Notes under the pieces: generated by a model
Told to the model about the DNA's origin: nothing
Database searches by the model: none
Seen by the model: only the letters and a program-made list of their open reading frames with translations
Shown: piece by piece, positions 1-9,927 of the stretch
Layout of the letters: every line of letters starts with the position of its first letter
Numbering within the stretch: position 1 is the stretch's first letter
Program-made: the position numbers and the translations under genes
Assembly (NCBI GenBank): GCA_016201765.1
Contig: JACQCE010000076.1
Coordinates: 1 to 42,190 of the forward strand
From: Nitrospirota bacterium
Lineage (GTDB): Bacteria; Nitrospirota; Nitrospiria; JACQCE01
Direction: 5' to 3'
DNA: 42,190 nt

Positions 1-2
1 CC

Positions 3-98
3 CTCGAAGAAGAGTTCGGGGTTGAAATTCCCGATGAGGAAGCGGAAAAAATTCTGACCGTTCAACAAGCCGTCGACTACATCAAAGAGCGCGCCTGA
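3..98 (+). CDS. acpP: acyl carrier protein, C-terminal fragment (5' truncated by window)
   Basis: Reads [31 protein letters not shown], typical ACP C-terminus, directly upstream of fabF. Confidence 0.9.
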   Translation, partial: LEEEFGVEIPDEEAEKILTVQQAVDYIKERA

Positions 99-157
99 CG
101 CCTGCCGGCAGGCGGAGCGTCTAGCGCGCACACGCCGCCGGCGGGGAGTGCCGTGCA

Positions 158-1402
158 GTGCCCATGAATCGTGTCGTCATCACAGGATTGGGAGCGATCA
201 CGCCGCTCGGGATCGGCGTCGAGCCGACATGGGCCGCGCTCTGCGCCGGCCGCTCGGGCGTCGGGCCGATCACCCGGTTCGATGCGTCGGCGTTTCCCGT
301 GCGCATCGCCGCCGAATTGCGCGGCTTTAATCCCGCCGACTATATCGAAGCCAAGGAAATCAAAAAAATGGACACCTTCATCCACTACGCCGTGGCGGCG
401 GCCGCCATGGCGGTGGAGGATGCGAAACTTCCGGTGCCCTCCCCGCAGCCCGAACGCGTGGGCGTCTATGTCGGCTCCGGCATCGGAGGGTTGGGCGCGA
501 TCGAGCACTGGCACGTCGTGCTGAAGACGAAGGGGCCGCAGCGCATCACGCCTTTTTTCATTCCCATGACGATCATTAATCTGGCTTCCGGGCAGATCGC
601 CATCCGTGTGAACGCCAAGGGGCCGAACTCCTGCGCGGTGACCGCCTGCGCCACCGGCAACCATTGCATCGGCGACGCCTACCGGATCATCCAGCGGGGT
701 GAGGCGGACGTCATGATCGCCGGCGGGTCGGAAGCGGCGATCACGCCGCTCGGCGTGGCCGGGTTTGCCGCCTCCCGGGCATTGTCGTCGCGCAACGACG
801 AGCCGGCCAAGGCCTGCCGGCCGTTCGACGTGAACCGGGACGGATTTGTGCTGGGCGAAGGGGCCGGCATCGTCGTGCTGGAGTCACTGGACCATGCGCG
901 GCGGCGGGGCGCCAACATCTACGCGGAGCTGGTGGGCTATGGGGCGACCGCGGACGCCTACCATATCACTGCGCCATCGGAGGACGGGGAGGGCGCGGCC
1001 CGCTGCATGCGGCTGGCGCTCGATGAGGCGCACATCGCCCCGTCGGAGGTGGGCTACATCAACGCCCATGCCACCTCGACCAGCGCCGACGCGGTGGAGA
1101 CCATGGCGATCAAGCGGGCGTTCGGCGACGCGGCCCGCCGCATCCCCATCAGTTCGACCAAATCCATGACCGGCCATCTGCTGGGTGCGGCCGGCGGGGT
1201 GGAGGCGGTCTTCACCCTCCTGGCGATGACGAGGGGCGTGTTGCCGCCGACCATCAACTACGAGCAGCCGGATCCGGCCTGCGATCTGGACTACATTCCC
1301 AACACCGCCCGTTCCGCCCGTGTGGACGTGGCGCTGTCGAATTCGTTCGGTTTTGGCGGCACGAATGCCTGCCTGCTGTTCCGCCGCCATGAGGCGGCGT
1401 GA
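158..1402 (+). CDS. fabF: beta-ketoacyl-ACP synthase II
   Basis: MNRVVITGLGAITPLG start, CATGNHCIGDA active site, NSFGFGGTNACLLF C-terminus; ATG start may be 164. Confidence 0.95.
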   Translation: MPMNRVVITGLGAITPLGIGVEPTWAALCAGRSGVGPITRFDASAFPVRIAAELRGFNPADYIEAKEIKKMDTFIHYAVAAAAMAVEDAKLPVPSPQPERVGVYVGSGIGGLGAIEHWHVVLKTKGPQRITPFFIPMTIINLASGQIAIRVNAKGPNSCAVTACATGNHCIGDAYRIIQRGEADVMIAGGSEAAITPLGVAGFAASRALSSRNDEPAKACRPFDVNRDGFVLGEGAGIVVLESLDHARRRGANIYAELVGYGATADAYHITAPSEDGEGAARCMRLALDEAHIAPSEVGYINAHATSTSADAVETMAIKRAFGDAARRIPISSTKSMTGHLLGAAGGVEAVFTLLAMTRGVLPPTINYEQPDPACDLDYIPNTARSARVDVALSNSFGFGGTNACLLFRRHEAA

Positions 1403-1462
1403 TCGCTCCGACCGGCTGTCGCCGGGTCGGACGATTCACGGTGTTGCCGCCCTGTCGATCGC

Positions 1463-2254
1463 ATGGTTCCGCCGTCCGCAACGCGTGAGCGTGATCCCCG
1501 GGCCGGTGCGTTGTTGACCACCCATACCTCCATGACTGAATCCCCGACATCCCAATGGGCCGACCTGGAAGCGGCTCTGCACTATGTGTTTCAAGATCAC
1601 CGGCGGCTTGAAGAGGCGCTCACCCACGCCTCCTCGCTCAATGAACGCCGGGGCGGCGAGCCGCGCCGGGATAACGAACGGCTTGAATTTCTCGGCGACG
1701 CCGTCCTCGATCTGATTGTCAGCGAAGCGCTGGTGGAGCGCGATCCGGCGGCGACCGAGGGCGCGCTGTCCAAAATGCGGGCGCGGCTTGTCAGCGAGAC
1801 CGCGCTGGCGCAGGCGGCCCGGCGGCTCGGATTGGGACGGTTCCTGCGGCTCGGGCGTGGTGAAGAGCTCAGCGGCGGGCGGGACAAAAGCTCGCTCCTG
1901 GCCGACGCCTTCGAGGCCGTCGTGGCGGCCGTCTATCATGACGGCGGCTATGACGCGGCGCGGCGCAGCGTGCTCACCGTGCTGGCGCCGGAGTTGACCG
2001 CAGAATCGACCTCGGGCGGCATCGATTATAAAACGCAATTTCAAGAGTATTGCCAGCAGCGTTTCGGCCAGTTGCCCGTCTACCGGGTCACCCGTGAATC
2101 GGGCCCCGATCATCAAAAAGTCTTCCAGATTGAATTGACGATCAACGGTCTGCCCTGCGGGCAGGGGACGGGGAAAAGCAAAAAGGAAGCGGAACAACAG
2201 GCGGCCCAAAAAGCCCTGGAATCTCTCCACGAAGAGACGGGGACTTCAAGTTGA
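1463..2254 (+). CDS. rnc: ribonuclease III (likely start ATG 1532)
   Basis: NERLEFLGDAVLDLIVSE signature, C-terminal dsRBD (DYKTQFQEYCQQRFGQLPVY). Confidence 0.93.
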   Translation: MVPPSATRERDPRAGALLTTHTSMTESPTSQWADLEAALHYVFQDHRRLEEALTHASSLNERRGGEPRRDNERLEFLGDAVLDLIVSEALVERDPAATEGALSKMRARLVSETALAQAARRLGLGRFLRLGRGEELSGGRDKSSLLADAFEAVVAAVYHDGGYDAARRSVLTVLAPELTAESTSGGIDYKTQFQEYCQQRFGQLPVYRVTRESGPDHQKVFQIELTINGLPCGQGTGKSKKEAEQQAAQKALESLHEETGTSS

Positions 2255-3411
2255 CAAAATCACCCGACCCAGTAATTGACAAAATCACCCGACCCAGTAA
2301 GATGAAACGTAGTGTAAAAAAACGACAATCTGAAGCCGGAAACCAGAGACCGTCCAGGGGGGGGGCCACCTATCGGTCGGCTGGAGTCGACATTGATAAA
2401 AAATCATTGTTTATCAAAGAGATCGCCGGTAAGGCCCGTTCCACTCATCGCTCAGAGGTTCTGGCCGGCATCGGCGGATTTTGCAGCGCGTTTGCGCTCC
2501 GCCGGGACCGGTACCGCCACCCCGTTCTGGTGGCCGGGACGGACGGCGTGGGGACGAAGCTCAAAGTGGCGGAAGCCGCCGGCCGCCATGACACCATCGG
2601 CATCGATCTGGTGGCCATGTGCGTCAACGATCTGCTCGTGTCGGGGGCGGAGCCGCTTTTTTTCCTTGATTATTTTGCCACCGGCCGTCTGCAGCCCCGG
2701 CAGGCCGCGTCGGTCGTGGGGGGCATCGTGAAGGGCTGCCGGCAGGCGGGCTGCGCGTTGGTGGGCGGGGAGACGGCCGAATTGCCGTCGATGTATCGAC
2801 CGGGCGAATATGATCTGGCCGGTTTCGCCGTCGGCGTCGTCGAACGGGACCGTCTGATCGACGGCCGGGCGATCAGGCCGGGCGACCGGTTGATCGCGCT
2901 GGGCTCGTCCGGGTTTCACAGCAACGGCTTCAGCCTCGTCAGGAAGGTGGTCTTCGATCGGGCCGGATACCGCGTGACCGACCGCGTCGCCGAACTCGGC
3001 GGCCGCATCGGAGAGGTGCTGCTCCGGCCGACCCGGATCTACGCCGGTGTGATCGCCGAACTCGGGAGACGGCTTCCGGTCGGTTCGCTCCACGGCATGG
3101 CGCACATCACCGGCGGCGGGATCACCGAAAATCTTCCCCGTATTCTGCCCAGGCGTTGCCGGGCCGTGGTGGATCGAGCCGCCTGGCGTGTGCCGGCGCT
3201 GTTCCGGTGGCTGCAGCGGTTGGGCTCGATTGCCGAGGAGGAGATGTGGCGGGTCTTTAACATGGGCGTCGGCATGATCCTGGTGGTGCCGCCGCAGGCC
3301 GAAGCCCGCGTCATGGCGACGGCCCGGCGGGCCGGCGAGCGCGCCTTCCCGATCGGACGGATCGAGCGGGGGCGTCCCGGCGTGCGGTATGAGGGGGGGA
3401 TCGACGCATGA
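2251..3411 (+). CDS. purM: phosphoribosylformylglycinamidine cyclo-ligase (start uncertain)
   Basis: TYRSAGVDID, GTDGVGTKLKVA, GGETAELPSMY, HITGGGITENLPR motifs. Confidence 0.94.
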   Translation: MTKSPDPVIDKITRPSKMKRSVKKRQSEAGNQRPSRGGATYRSAGVDIDKKSLFIKEIAGKARSTHRSEVLAGIGGFCSAFALRRDRYRHPVLVAGTDGVGTKLKVAEAAGRHDTIGIDLVAMCVNDLLVSGAEPLFFLDYFATGRLQPRQAASVVGGIVKGCRQAGCALVGGETAELPSMYRPGEYDLAGFAVGVVERDRLIDGRAIRPGDRLIALGSSGFHSNGFSLVRKVVFDRAGYRVTDRVAELGGRIGEVLLRPTRIYAGVIAELGRRLPVGSLHGMAHITGGGITENLPRILPRRCRAVVDRAAWRVPALFRWLQRLGSIAEEEMWRVFNMGVGMILVVPPQAEARVMATARRAGERAFPIGRIERGRPGVRYEGGIDA

Positions 3412-4091
3412 CTCGCCGATCGTCGCACCGGCCACGTCCGCTGAAACTTGGAGTGCTGGTCTCCGGGCGGGGATCGAATCTCGGGGCGATTCTTGACGAA
3501 ATACGACGGGGCCGCCTCCGTGCCGAGGTGGCGGTTGTCATCAGTGACAAGCCGGACGCGCCGGCGCTGCAGCTGGCGCGCACACGGGGCTGCGCGACGC
3601 TGGTGCTCGACCCCAAGAGCTATCCGACTCGCGAACAATTTGACGGCGCGGTGGCCGGCGCGCTCAAGCAGCACGGCGTCGAATTGGTGGTGCTGGCCGG
3701 CTACCTTCGGATCATCACGCCCGCGCTGATCGAGCCGTTTCGTCACCGGATCATGAATATTCATCCCGCGCTGTTGCCGTCGTTCCCCGGCCTGAAGGCC
3801 CAGTGGCAGGCGGTCGAGGCGGGGGTCAAACTGGCGGGCTGCACGGTGCACTTTGTGACCGAAGAGGTGGACCGGGGCCCGATCGTGATCCAGGCGGCCA
3901 TTCCGGTCCGGCCCGGTGAACGGGAGGCCTCGCTGGCCCGCCGGGTGCTGCGACAGGAGCACCGGATCGTTCCCCGCGCGATTGAACTCTACGCGCAGGG
4001 GCGCGTGCGCGTCACGGGTCGCACCGTGACCATCAGAGGACTGCGCGCGCCCAAGGACACGGCATTGATCAATCCGCCATTGATGGGGTAG
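3408..4091 (+). CDS. purN: phosphoribosylglycinamide formyltransferase
   Basis: LGVLVSGRGSNLGAILD, NIHPALLPSFPG motifs; ATGA overlap with purM. Confidence 0.93.
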   Translation: MTRRSSHRPRPLKLGVLVSGRGSNLGAILDEIRRGRLRAEVAVVISDKPDAPALQLARTRGCATLVLDPKSYPTREQFDGAVAGALKQHGVELVVLAGYLRIITPALIEPFRHRIMNIHPALLPSFPGLKAQWQAVEAGVKLAGCTVHFVTEEVDRGPIVIQAAIPVRPGEREASLARRVLRQEHRIVPRAIELYAQGRVRVTGRTVTIRGLRAPKDTALINPPLMG

Positions 4092-4110
4092 AGCGTTATG
4101 TGGTTGCAGG

Positions 4111-4256
4111 CTGCTCAAAAAGCTCCACGACCCGCTCTCGCGGGTGCCCCGAGGCCGCAGGGGCCGAGGAGACCGGAGTCCGACCATCTCGCAGAGCGGT
4201 GGTCGGATGAGGATCTCCGAGGACCCGAGAACGCAGCAGGTGGACTTTTTCAGCAG
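4111..4256. repeat. dispersed palindromic repeat family 2, copy 1
   Basis: Terminal inverted CTGCTCAAAAAGCTCCAC / GTGGACTTTTTCAGCAG; shared core with 18632-18762 in opposite orientation. Confidence 0.8.
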
Positions 4257-4273
4257 CTTGCCACGAGGATGTC

Positions 4274-5122
4274 ATGATCTGTCCACTGTGTGGCTACCAA
4301 CAACCCGATTACGCCAGCGAGTGTTTGCAATGCCATACGCGGTTCGAGGAGAGCAGTTCTGACGAGGCCGCCGCCAAACACTCCGAAGAAGCGGAGAAGA
4401 CCGATACCATCATCCGGGTGGAACGGCGCCGGAAAGCCCGGGCCCGGGGCGAAGGGACGGTCAACCGGGAACGGGTGGTCGTCCGCCGTCCGGAACCGCC
4501 TGACCCATCCGTCTCGGACGATTCCCCTCAGCCGGTGAAGCGGCCGCCGCAGATCCAGCCGCCGCCGCACGTGATTCCGCCTCCGGTCATCGGCAAACCG
4601 GCTGCACCGCCGGCCGTCTTCAGACCCCCGGTCGCCTCCCGAGTCGATGACAGTGAGCGATTGCCGGACGTCAGTCTCCCGCCGGCCGGTCGGGCGGGTG
4701 ATTTGAACCGGGGGGGCGACGCGCCATTGACACTCGACCGGACGCCGTCGCAATCCGGGGAGCAGCTGAACCAGATCGTCAACCGGTTGAAGCGGGTCAT
4801 TGTCTCGACGACGCCGGAGGTGCAGGGCCGGCCGGTCAAGGAGTATAAAGGCGTGGTGTCGACGGGCGCGGTCGTGAAGCTGGAGGGATGGTCCTCCTAT
4901 CTCGAAGGGGTCAAGGATATTGGCTCGCTGCGTCATGCGCCGTTTGATGCGCAGATTCGGAAGGCGCGCGACGTGCTGATCACCGATTTGAAGATTGAGG
5001 CCGCCAAGCTGGGCGCAAACGGCGTGGTGGGGATGAGCGTCCAACTCCATCCGGTTCAGGGAGGAACGGACCGGTTGTTGTGGCTGGTCGCCATTGGGAC
5101 CGCGGTGGTATTGCCGGAATAA
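4274..5122 (+). CDS. zinc-ribbon protein with proline-rich linker and C-terminal YbjQ/UPF0145-like domain
   Basis: N-terminal CPLCGYQQPDYASECLQC zinc ribbon; C-terminal VVSTGAVVKLEGWSSYLEG...AAKLGANGVVGM. Confidence 0.65.
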   Translation: MICPLCGYQQPDYASECLQCHTRFEESSSDEAAAKHSEEAEKTDTIIRVERRRKARARGEGTVNRERVVVRRPEPPDPSVSDDSPQPVKRPPQIQPPPHVIPPPVIGKPAAPPAVFRPPVASRVDDSERLPDVSLPPAGRAGDLNRGGDAPLTLDRTPSQSGEQLNQIVNRLKRVIVSTTPEVQGRPVKEYKGVVSTGAVVKLEGWSSYLEGVKDIGSLRHAPFDAQIRKARDVLITDLKIEAAKLGANGVVGMSVQLHPVQGGTDRLLWLVAIGTAVVLPE

Positions 5123-5157
5123 TCCATGAGGATGGGGGCGGGACAGGAGCGAGGAGC

Positions 5158-5643
5158 ATGACCGAGGAGAAGAGCCAGACCCTATCGGCCGAACGATCGG
5201 CCCAAACGACCACGATCGAGTTGGCCGTTGTGTATACCAAAGAGCGCAAGTATGACGAAGCGCTGCGCTATTTCCAGCAGGCCGGAGTGCTTTCGCCTGA
5301 GGGACAATCCTACTATGGGCTGGTGCTGGCGATCCGGCGACGGGATCTGGATCAGGCGCTTCGGCACTGCCGGGAGGCGCTGGACCAGGAGCCGCTGCGG
5401 GGGGATTTTTACCACAATCTTGGTCAGGTCTACCTGGCCCGGGGAGAAAAAAAGAAGGCCGTCCAGGTGTTTTTCGCCGGACTGCAGGCGGCGCACCGCC
5501 ATGCCGGATTGTCGGAGGCGCTCAAGCGGCTGGGGATTCGCCGGCCCCCGGTGGTTCCGTTTCTTTCCCGAACCAATCCCGTCAACAAATATCTGGGCTG
5601 GGTCCGGTATCAAATCACCATCGGGCTGAAAAAGGCGGCGTGA
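5158..5643 (+). CDS. TPR-repeat protein
   Basis: KYDEALRYFQQAG, DQALRHCREALDQEPLRGDFYHNLGQVYLARGEKKKAVQVF repeats. Confidence 0.75.
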   Translation: MTEEKSQTLSAERSAQTTTIELAVVYTKERKYDEALRYFQQAGVLSPEGQSYYGLVLAIRRRDLDQALRHCREALDQEPLRGDFYHNLGQVYLARGEKKKAVQVFFAGLQAAHRHAGLSEALKRLGIRRPPVVPFLSRTNPVNKYLGWVRYQITIGLKKAA

Positions 5644-5650
5644 GGATCGC

Positions 5651-5935
5651 GTGATGATCGGTGAGCAGAGCCGCGCGGTCCTGGAGGAGGAAGCCCGCCT
5701 GCGGCGCGTGCAACTGCTGGTCGATGCGGCGTGTTACCGCTTGCGACGGCAGGTCGCGACGCCGCGCGCGGCCGTCGATCTGATCGTGGAGACGAAAGCC
5801 AGGGTGCTGGAACTCTTCCCCGACAAAGCGTCCCAGTTTGATTTGCTCTACCTGCCGCGATTGCTGCGTTTAGTCAGGGCGCGGTGGGGAACGGTCGAGT
5901 CACGGAGTAGCGAACCGGTGGGGAGTTTGTTATAG
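5651..5935 (+). CDS. hypothetical small protein
   Basis: 94-aa ORF 8 nt after the TPR gene, GTG or ATG start. Confidence 0.5.
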   Translation: MMIGEQSRAVLEEEARLRRVQLLVDAACYRLRRQVATPRAAVDLIVETKARVLELFPDKASQFDLLYLPRLLRLVRARWGTVESRSSEPVGSLL

Positions 5936-5976
5936 GGCCGTGGCTGAGTAAATCGTAAATAGTAAATGGGGAGAAA

Positions 5977-6006
5977 TAAAAAGCCCGGCGAAGCCGGGCC
6001 TTTTTA
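5977..6006 (+). terminator. rho-independent terminator
   Basis: AAAAAGCCCGGCgaaGCCGGGCCTTTTT hairpin plus T-tract. Confidence 0.8.
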
Positions 6007-6076
6007 TTGCTGGTGGAGGGTTTTATCCCAGGCTCGAACCTCTTTCGAGCGCCAGTGACTTTCATTGTCGCAGGCC

Positions 6077-6125
6077 CTGCCTCCGCCTGCCTGTTCCTGC
6101 CTGTCCGGCAGGCGGGGGCAGACAG
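6077..6125. repeat. REP-like palindrome
   Basis: cctgcctgttcctgcctgtccggcaggcgggggcagacagg, closely related to ~13187-13228. Confidence 0.55.
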
Positions 6126-6269
6126 GATAAGCGGGTCTTGCAGGGGCCGCCGCAGCCCCATTCCCTGGAAATAAGGCGAGCGATGGAGCTTTTGCCGCTT
6201 GATGTTGCCTGCTTGCCTTCCTCTTGAAATATCTGTATCTTTTAGGAGTTTATCTGCTCGAACATCTCG

Positions 6270-9041
6270 TTGAAAAAGTGCTTTGGCACCGACACGTTGC
6301 GCATGAGTAGCAGCGACGATCTTGCCCTGACACCTGCCGGTTGCCTTCTCTTGCGAGAAGGTAAAGAGGATGGCGCCGGAGCGCCGGACGCCTGGTTAAA
6401 GAGGGTTGCCGTCGCTTTTTCGTCTTCCCAACCCGCAGGTCTTTTCTCGCTTGCCGCCACGAGGCCGGACGCACCACCGCCCCCCGCCCTTTCCTTTTGG
6501 CGGGATTTTACCTGCCACTACCTGACGCATCTCTGCCGCACGCCCGAGTCCGCCGGGAATCGGCTCGATCCGATCGATCCGCCTTCCACGACCGAACTGG
6601 CGGCCATGCTGCTCTCCGCGCCACCCATGCAGGGCGGTGAGTATCTGAGCGCCGAGGTCCTTCGGACCCTTTGGGTCGATCTGGACACGTGGACGCGGAA
6701 CGCGGTCGCCGCGTCGGAGGAAGGCTTGGGCGGGTGGTTGAAGAAGCACGCCGCCATCTGGCGCCAGGTCGGGCGCGTCTGCTTTCACCTTGCGGAAAAC
6801 ACGCGAGACCCCGAGTTGCCGTTTGCTTTTCTGGCCACCTACGCGCCGCGCCTTTCCAAGGAAGGGCGAGTGCAGTATCAGCCGTTGGGCAAGGCGCTGC
6901 AGGAATACGCCGGAGAACGAAACAAGCAGGCGCTGATCAACCTGCTGCTGCCGGTGCAGCGGGCGTCGGAGAAGGTCGATTTCGTCAAGGAACTGATCGA
7001 TTCGGGCGAGGTCTTTCACCCCCTGGCGTGGACTCCGGGCGAAGCCTACCGCCTGCTCAAGAATGTTCCGCTTCTCGAAGAACACGGTCTCTTGGTGCGG
7101 CTCCCGGACTGGTGGCGCAAGCGCCCGCGCCCGCGCGTGGCCGTGACCATCGGCGAGAAGCAACAGAGTCGTTTCACTGCCGATGCGATGCTGGACTTCA
7201 AGGTCGGCCTTGCCCTGGGAGACCGGAACCTGACCGAGAAAGAATGGCGCCGGATCATGGCGTCGGAGGACGGCCTCGTCCGCGTGAAGGGCCAATGGGT
7301 CGAGGTGAACCGGGAACAGCTCTCCCAGGCGCTTGCGCATTGGAAACACGTGGAAACCGGCGCGGCCGGAAAAGGCATCTCGTTCATTGAGGGCATGCGG
7401 CTTCTGGCGGGCGCGCCCGCGAATCTGGATGCCGGCGGCGCGGCCGGGAACGGGGATCGGGAATGGTCCTTCGTTGACACGGGCCAATGGCTCTCCACGG
7501 TCCTTTCAGGCTTGCGCGATCCCGATGGTTTGGCCTCGGGCGGACGCAGCAGGGAACTGCGCGGCGCCCTTCGCCCGTATCAGGAAACCGGGCACAATTG
7601 GCTGTGGTTCCTGTCGAACCTCGGACTCGGCGCCTGTCTTGCCGACGACATGGGACTGGGCAAGACCGTTCAGGTCCTGTCGCTCCTGCTGGCTTTGAAG
7701 GAACAGGATGCGTCCGCCAAACCGTCGCTTCTGGTGCTTCCGGCATCGCTTCTGGCGAACTGGAAGGCCGAGATGAAGCGCTTCGCGCCGACGCTCAAGG
7801 GGCGTTTCGTTCATCCATCGGAAACGGCCCAATCGGCCCTTGCCGCCATGGCCGGGAAGCCCGATGGGGCCCTCGAAAACGCCGACGTGGTCCTGACCAC
7901 CTACGGGATGCTGCTGAGACAGAAATGGCTGCTCGACGTGCAATGGCGGCTTGTCGTGCTGGACGAGGCCCAGGCCATCAAGAATCCGTCCGCGCGCCAG
8001 ACGAGAACCGTCAAGCAACTCAAGGCGGATGCCAGGATTGCCCTGACGGGCACGCCGGTGGAGAACCGGCTTTCCGATCTCTGGTCGCTGTTCGATTTTC
8101 TCTGCCCGGGTCTGCTCGGCTCAGCCGCCACGTTCAAAAAATTTGTCAAGGGCCTGGACGCGCGGGAGCATGACCGGTACGCGCCTCTCAGGAACTTGGT
8201 TCGACCCTATATCCTCAGGCGGCTCAAGACGGACAAGCGCGTGATTGCGGACCTTCCCGACAAGACCGAGATGAAGGCGTTCTGCGGCCTGGCGAAGAAG
8301 CAGGCCGCGGTGTACGCCAAGTCCGTGGAAGAGCTCGCACGGGCGCTCGAAGGACTCGACCGGTCCGCCGCGCCGGGGGCGGGACAGGCCGGCGGGATGC
8401 AACGGCGCGGGCTCGTGCTGGCCTACCTGATGAGGTTTAAGCAGATATGCGATCACCCGAGCCTGTTCCTCGGTGACGGCGGGTACGAACCGGCCGACAG
8501 CGGCAAGTTCGACAGGCTCAGGGCGATCGGCGAGGAAATTGCATCGCGGCAGGAAAAGGTGTTGGTGTTCACCCAGTTCCGCGAGATGACCGAACCGGTT
8601 GCCGCGTTTCTCGGGGACGTATTCGGGCGCGAGGGTCTTGTCCTGCACGGCGGGACGGCGGTCAGGAAACGCGGGAAGTTGATCGACGCGTTTCAGCGGG
8701 AAGACGGGCCGCCGTTTTTCGTGCTCTCGCTCAAGGCGGGCGGCACGGGACTCAACCTGACCGCCGCATCGCACGTGGTCCACTTCGACCGCTGGTGGAA
8801 CCCGGCCGTCGAAAACCAGGCGACGGACCGGGCGTTCCGCATCGGGCAGCATCGGAACGTGGTGGTGCACAAGTTCATTTGCCGGGGCACGGTCGAGGAG
8901 AAGATCGACGCCCTGATCGAGGAAAAGACGAACCTCGCCGACGATATCCTGAAGGCCGGGGCCGAATCCATGCTGACGGAGATGAGCAACGAGGCACTGC
9001 TCAAGGTCGTGGCCCTCGATATCGATCGGGCGGAATGGTAG
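6270..9041 (+). CDS. SNF2-family DEAD/DEAH-like helicase (ATG alternative at 6303)
   Basis: LADDMGLGKTVQVLSLL (Walker A), VVLDEAQAIKN, ALTGTPVENRLSDLWSLFDF, GTGLNLTAASHVVHFDRWWNPAVENQATDRAFRIGQ. Confidence 0.94.
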   Translation: MKKCFGTDTLRMSSSDDLALTPAGCLLLREGKEDGAGAPDAWLKRVAVAFSSSQPAGLFSLAATRPDAPPPPALSFWRDFTCHYLTHLCRTPESAGNRLDPIDPPSTTELAAMLLSAPPMQGGEYLSAEVLRTLWVDLDTWTRNAVAASEEGLGGWLKKHAAIWRQVGRVCFHLAENTRDPELPFAFLATYAPRLSKEGRVQYQPLGKALQEYAGERNKQALINLLLPVQRASEKVDFVKELIDSGEVFHPLAWTPGEAYRLLKNVPLLEEHGLLVRLPDWWRKRPRPRVAVTIGEKQQSRFTADAMLDFKVGLALGDRNLTEKEWRRIMASEDGLVRVKGQWVEVNREQLSQALAHWKHVETGAAGKGISFIEGMRLLAGAPANLDAGGAAGNGDREWSFVDTGQWLSTVLSGLRDPDGLASGGRSRELRGALRPYQETGHNWLWFLSNLGLGACLADDMGLGKTVQVLSLLLALKEQDASAKPSLLVLPASLLANWKAEMKRFAPTLKGRFVHPSETAQSALAAMAGKPDGALENADVVLTTYGMLLRQKWLLDVQWRLVVLDEAQAIKNPSARQTRTVKQLKADARIALTGTPVENRLSDLWSLFDFLCPGLLGSAATFKKFVKGLDAREHDRYAPLRNLVRPYILRRLKTDKRVIADLPDKTEMKAFCGLAKKQAAVYAKSVEELARALEGLDRSAAPGAGQAGGMQRRGLVLAYLMRFKQICDHPSLFLGDGGYEPADSGKFDRLRAIGEEIASRQEKVLVFTQFREMTEPVAAFLGDVFGREGLVLHGGTAVRKRGKLIDAFQREDGPPFFVLSLKAGGTGLNLTAASHVVHFDRWWNPAVENQATDRAFRIGQHRNVVVHKFICRGTVEEKIDALIEEKTNLADDILKAGAESMLTEMSNEALLKVVALDIDRAEW

Positions 9042-9051
9042 GAGACGACTG

Positions 9052-9927
9052 ATGAGCTGGTACGGCTGGAGACCCTACGTGCCCGTGGCCGCTCGCCGCG
9101 CGCGCGCCCTGAAGAAGATGGAGAAGCTGCGAGCGAAGGGACTTCATGTCCGGCCCGTGGAGATCGAAGGCCGGAAAATCGCCCGGACGTTCTGGGGCGC
9201 GGCCTGGTGCGATCACATCGAGTCGTTCAGCGACTACGAGAATCGCCTGCCGCGCGGGCGAACCTACGTCCGTAACGGTTCGGTGTGCCACCTCGACATC
9301 GCAAAGGGCGAGGTCAGCGCGATGGTCAGCGGCTCCGAACTGTACACGGTGAATGTCTCCATCAAGACGCTGGCCCGAAAAAAATGGAAGGACGTGAAGG
9401 ATCGATGCGCCGGGCGCATCGGCTCGCTCATCGAACTGCTTCAGGGCAGTCTGTCCAAGAACGTCATGACGGTTGTGACGGACCGGAACAAGGGCCTGTT
9501 TCCCTTGCCCGGTGAGATCCGTCTAACATGCACTTGCCCCGACTGGGCCGTCATGTGCAAGCATGTGGCGGCGGTGCTCTACGGGGTGGGCGCGCGTCTT
9601 GACGAACAGCCGGAGGCGCTGTTCCTCCTGCGCGGAGTGGACCATGAAGAGCTGATCGGCGCCGAGGTCGGTGTGGCCACCGCCGTCGCGCACGTGGGCG
9701 GCGGCCGCAGGCGCATCGCGGATGAGGCCCTGGCGGATGTGTTCGGCATCGAGATGTCGGACGAGGCGATGCCCGCCGTGACGAAGCCCTCGCGACGCCG
9801 GAAGAAGACCGCGTCAAAAAAGGCCGCCGGGGGCGCGGCCGAACGAACACTGAAACGCAAGGCGGGAACCCGCAAGAGTGCGGTCATAGTGAAGAAGACG
9901 TCCGCATCACGGAGACGGCTGGCATGA
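9052..9927 (+). CDS. SWIM zinc-finger protein
   Basis: CTCPDWAVMCKHVAAVLYGVGARLDEQPEALFLLRGV; 10 nt after SNF2 gene. Confidence 0.88.
   Translation: MSWYGWRPYVPVAARRARALKKMEKLRAKGLHVRPVEIEGRKIARTFWGAAWCDHIESFSDYENRLPRGRTYVRNGSVCHLDIAKGEVSAMVSGSELYTVNVSIKTLARKKWKDVKDRCAGRIGSLIELLQGSLSKNVMTVVTDRNKGLFPLPGEIRLTCTCPDWAVMCKHVAAVLYGVGARLDEQPEALFLLRGVDHEELIGAEVGVATAVAHVGGGRRRIADEALADVFGIEMSDEAMPAVTKPSRRRKKTASKKAAGGAAERTLKRKAGTRKSAVIVKKTSASRRRLA

Noticed and set aside
2452-3435. Long antisense ORFs opposite core genes (e.g. 2452-3435 -, 3039-4187 -, 17520-18467 -, 19577-20854 +, 20646-21842 +)
   Set aside because: High GC makes long open antisense frames common; they oppose clear conserved genes and their translations are low-complexity Arg/Pro/Gly-rich with no recognisable motif.
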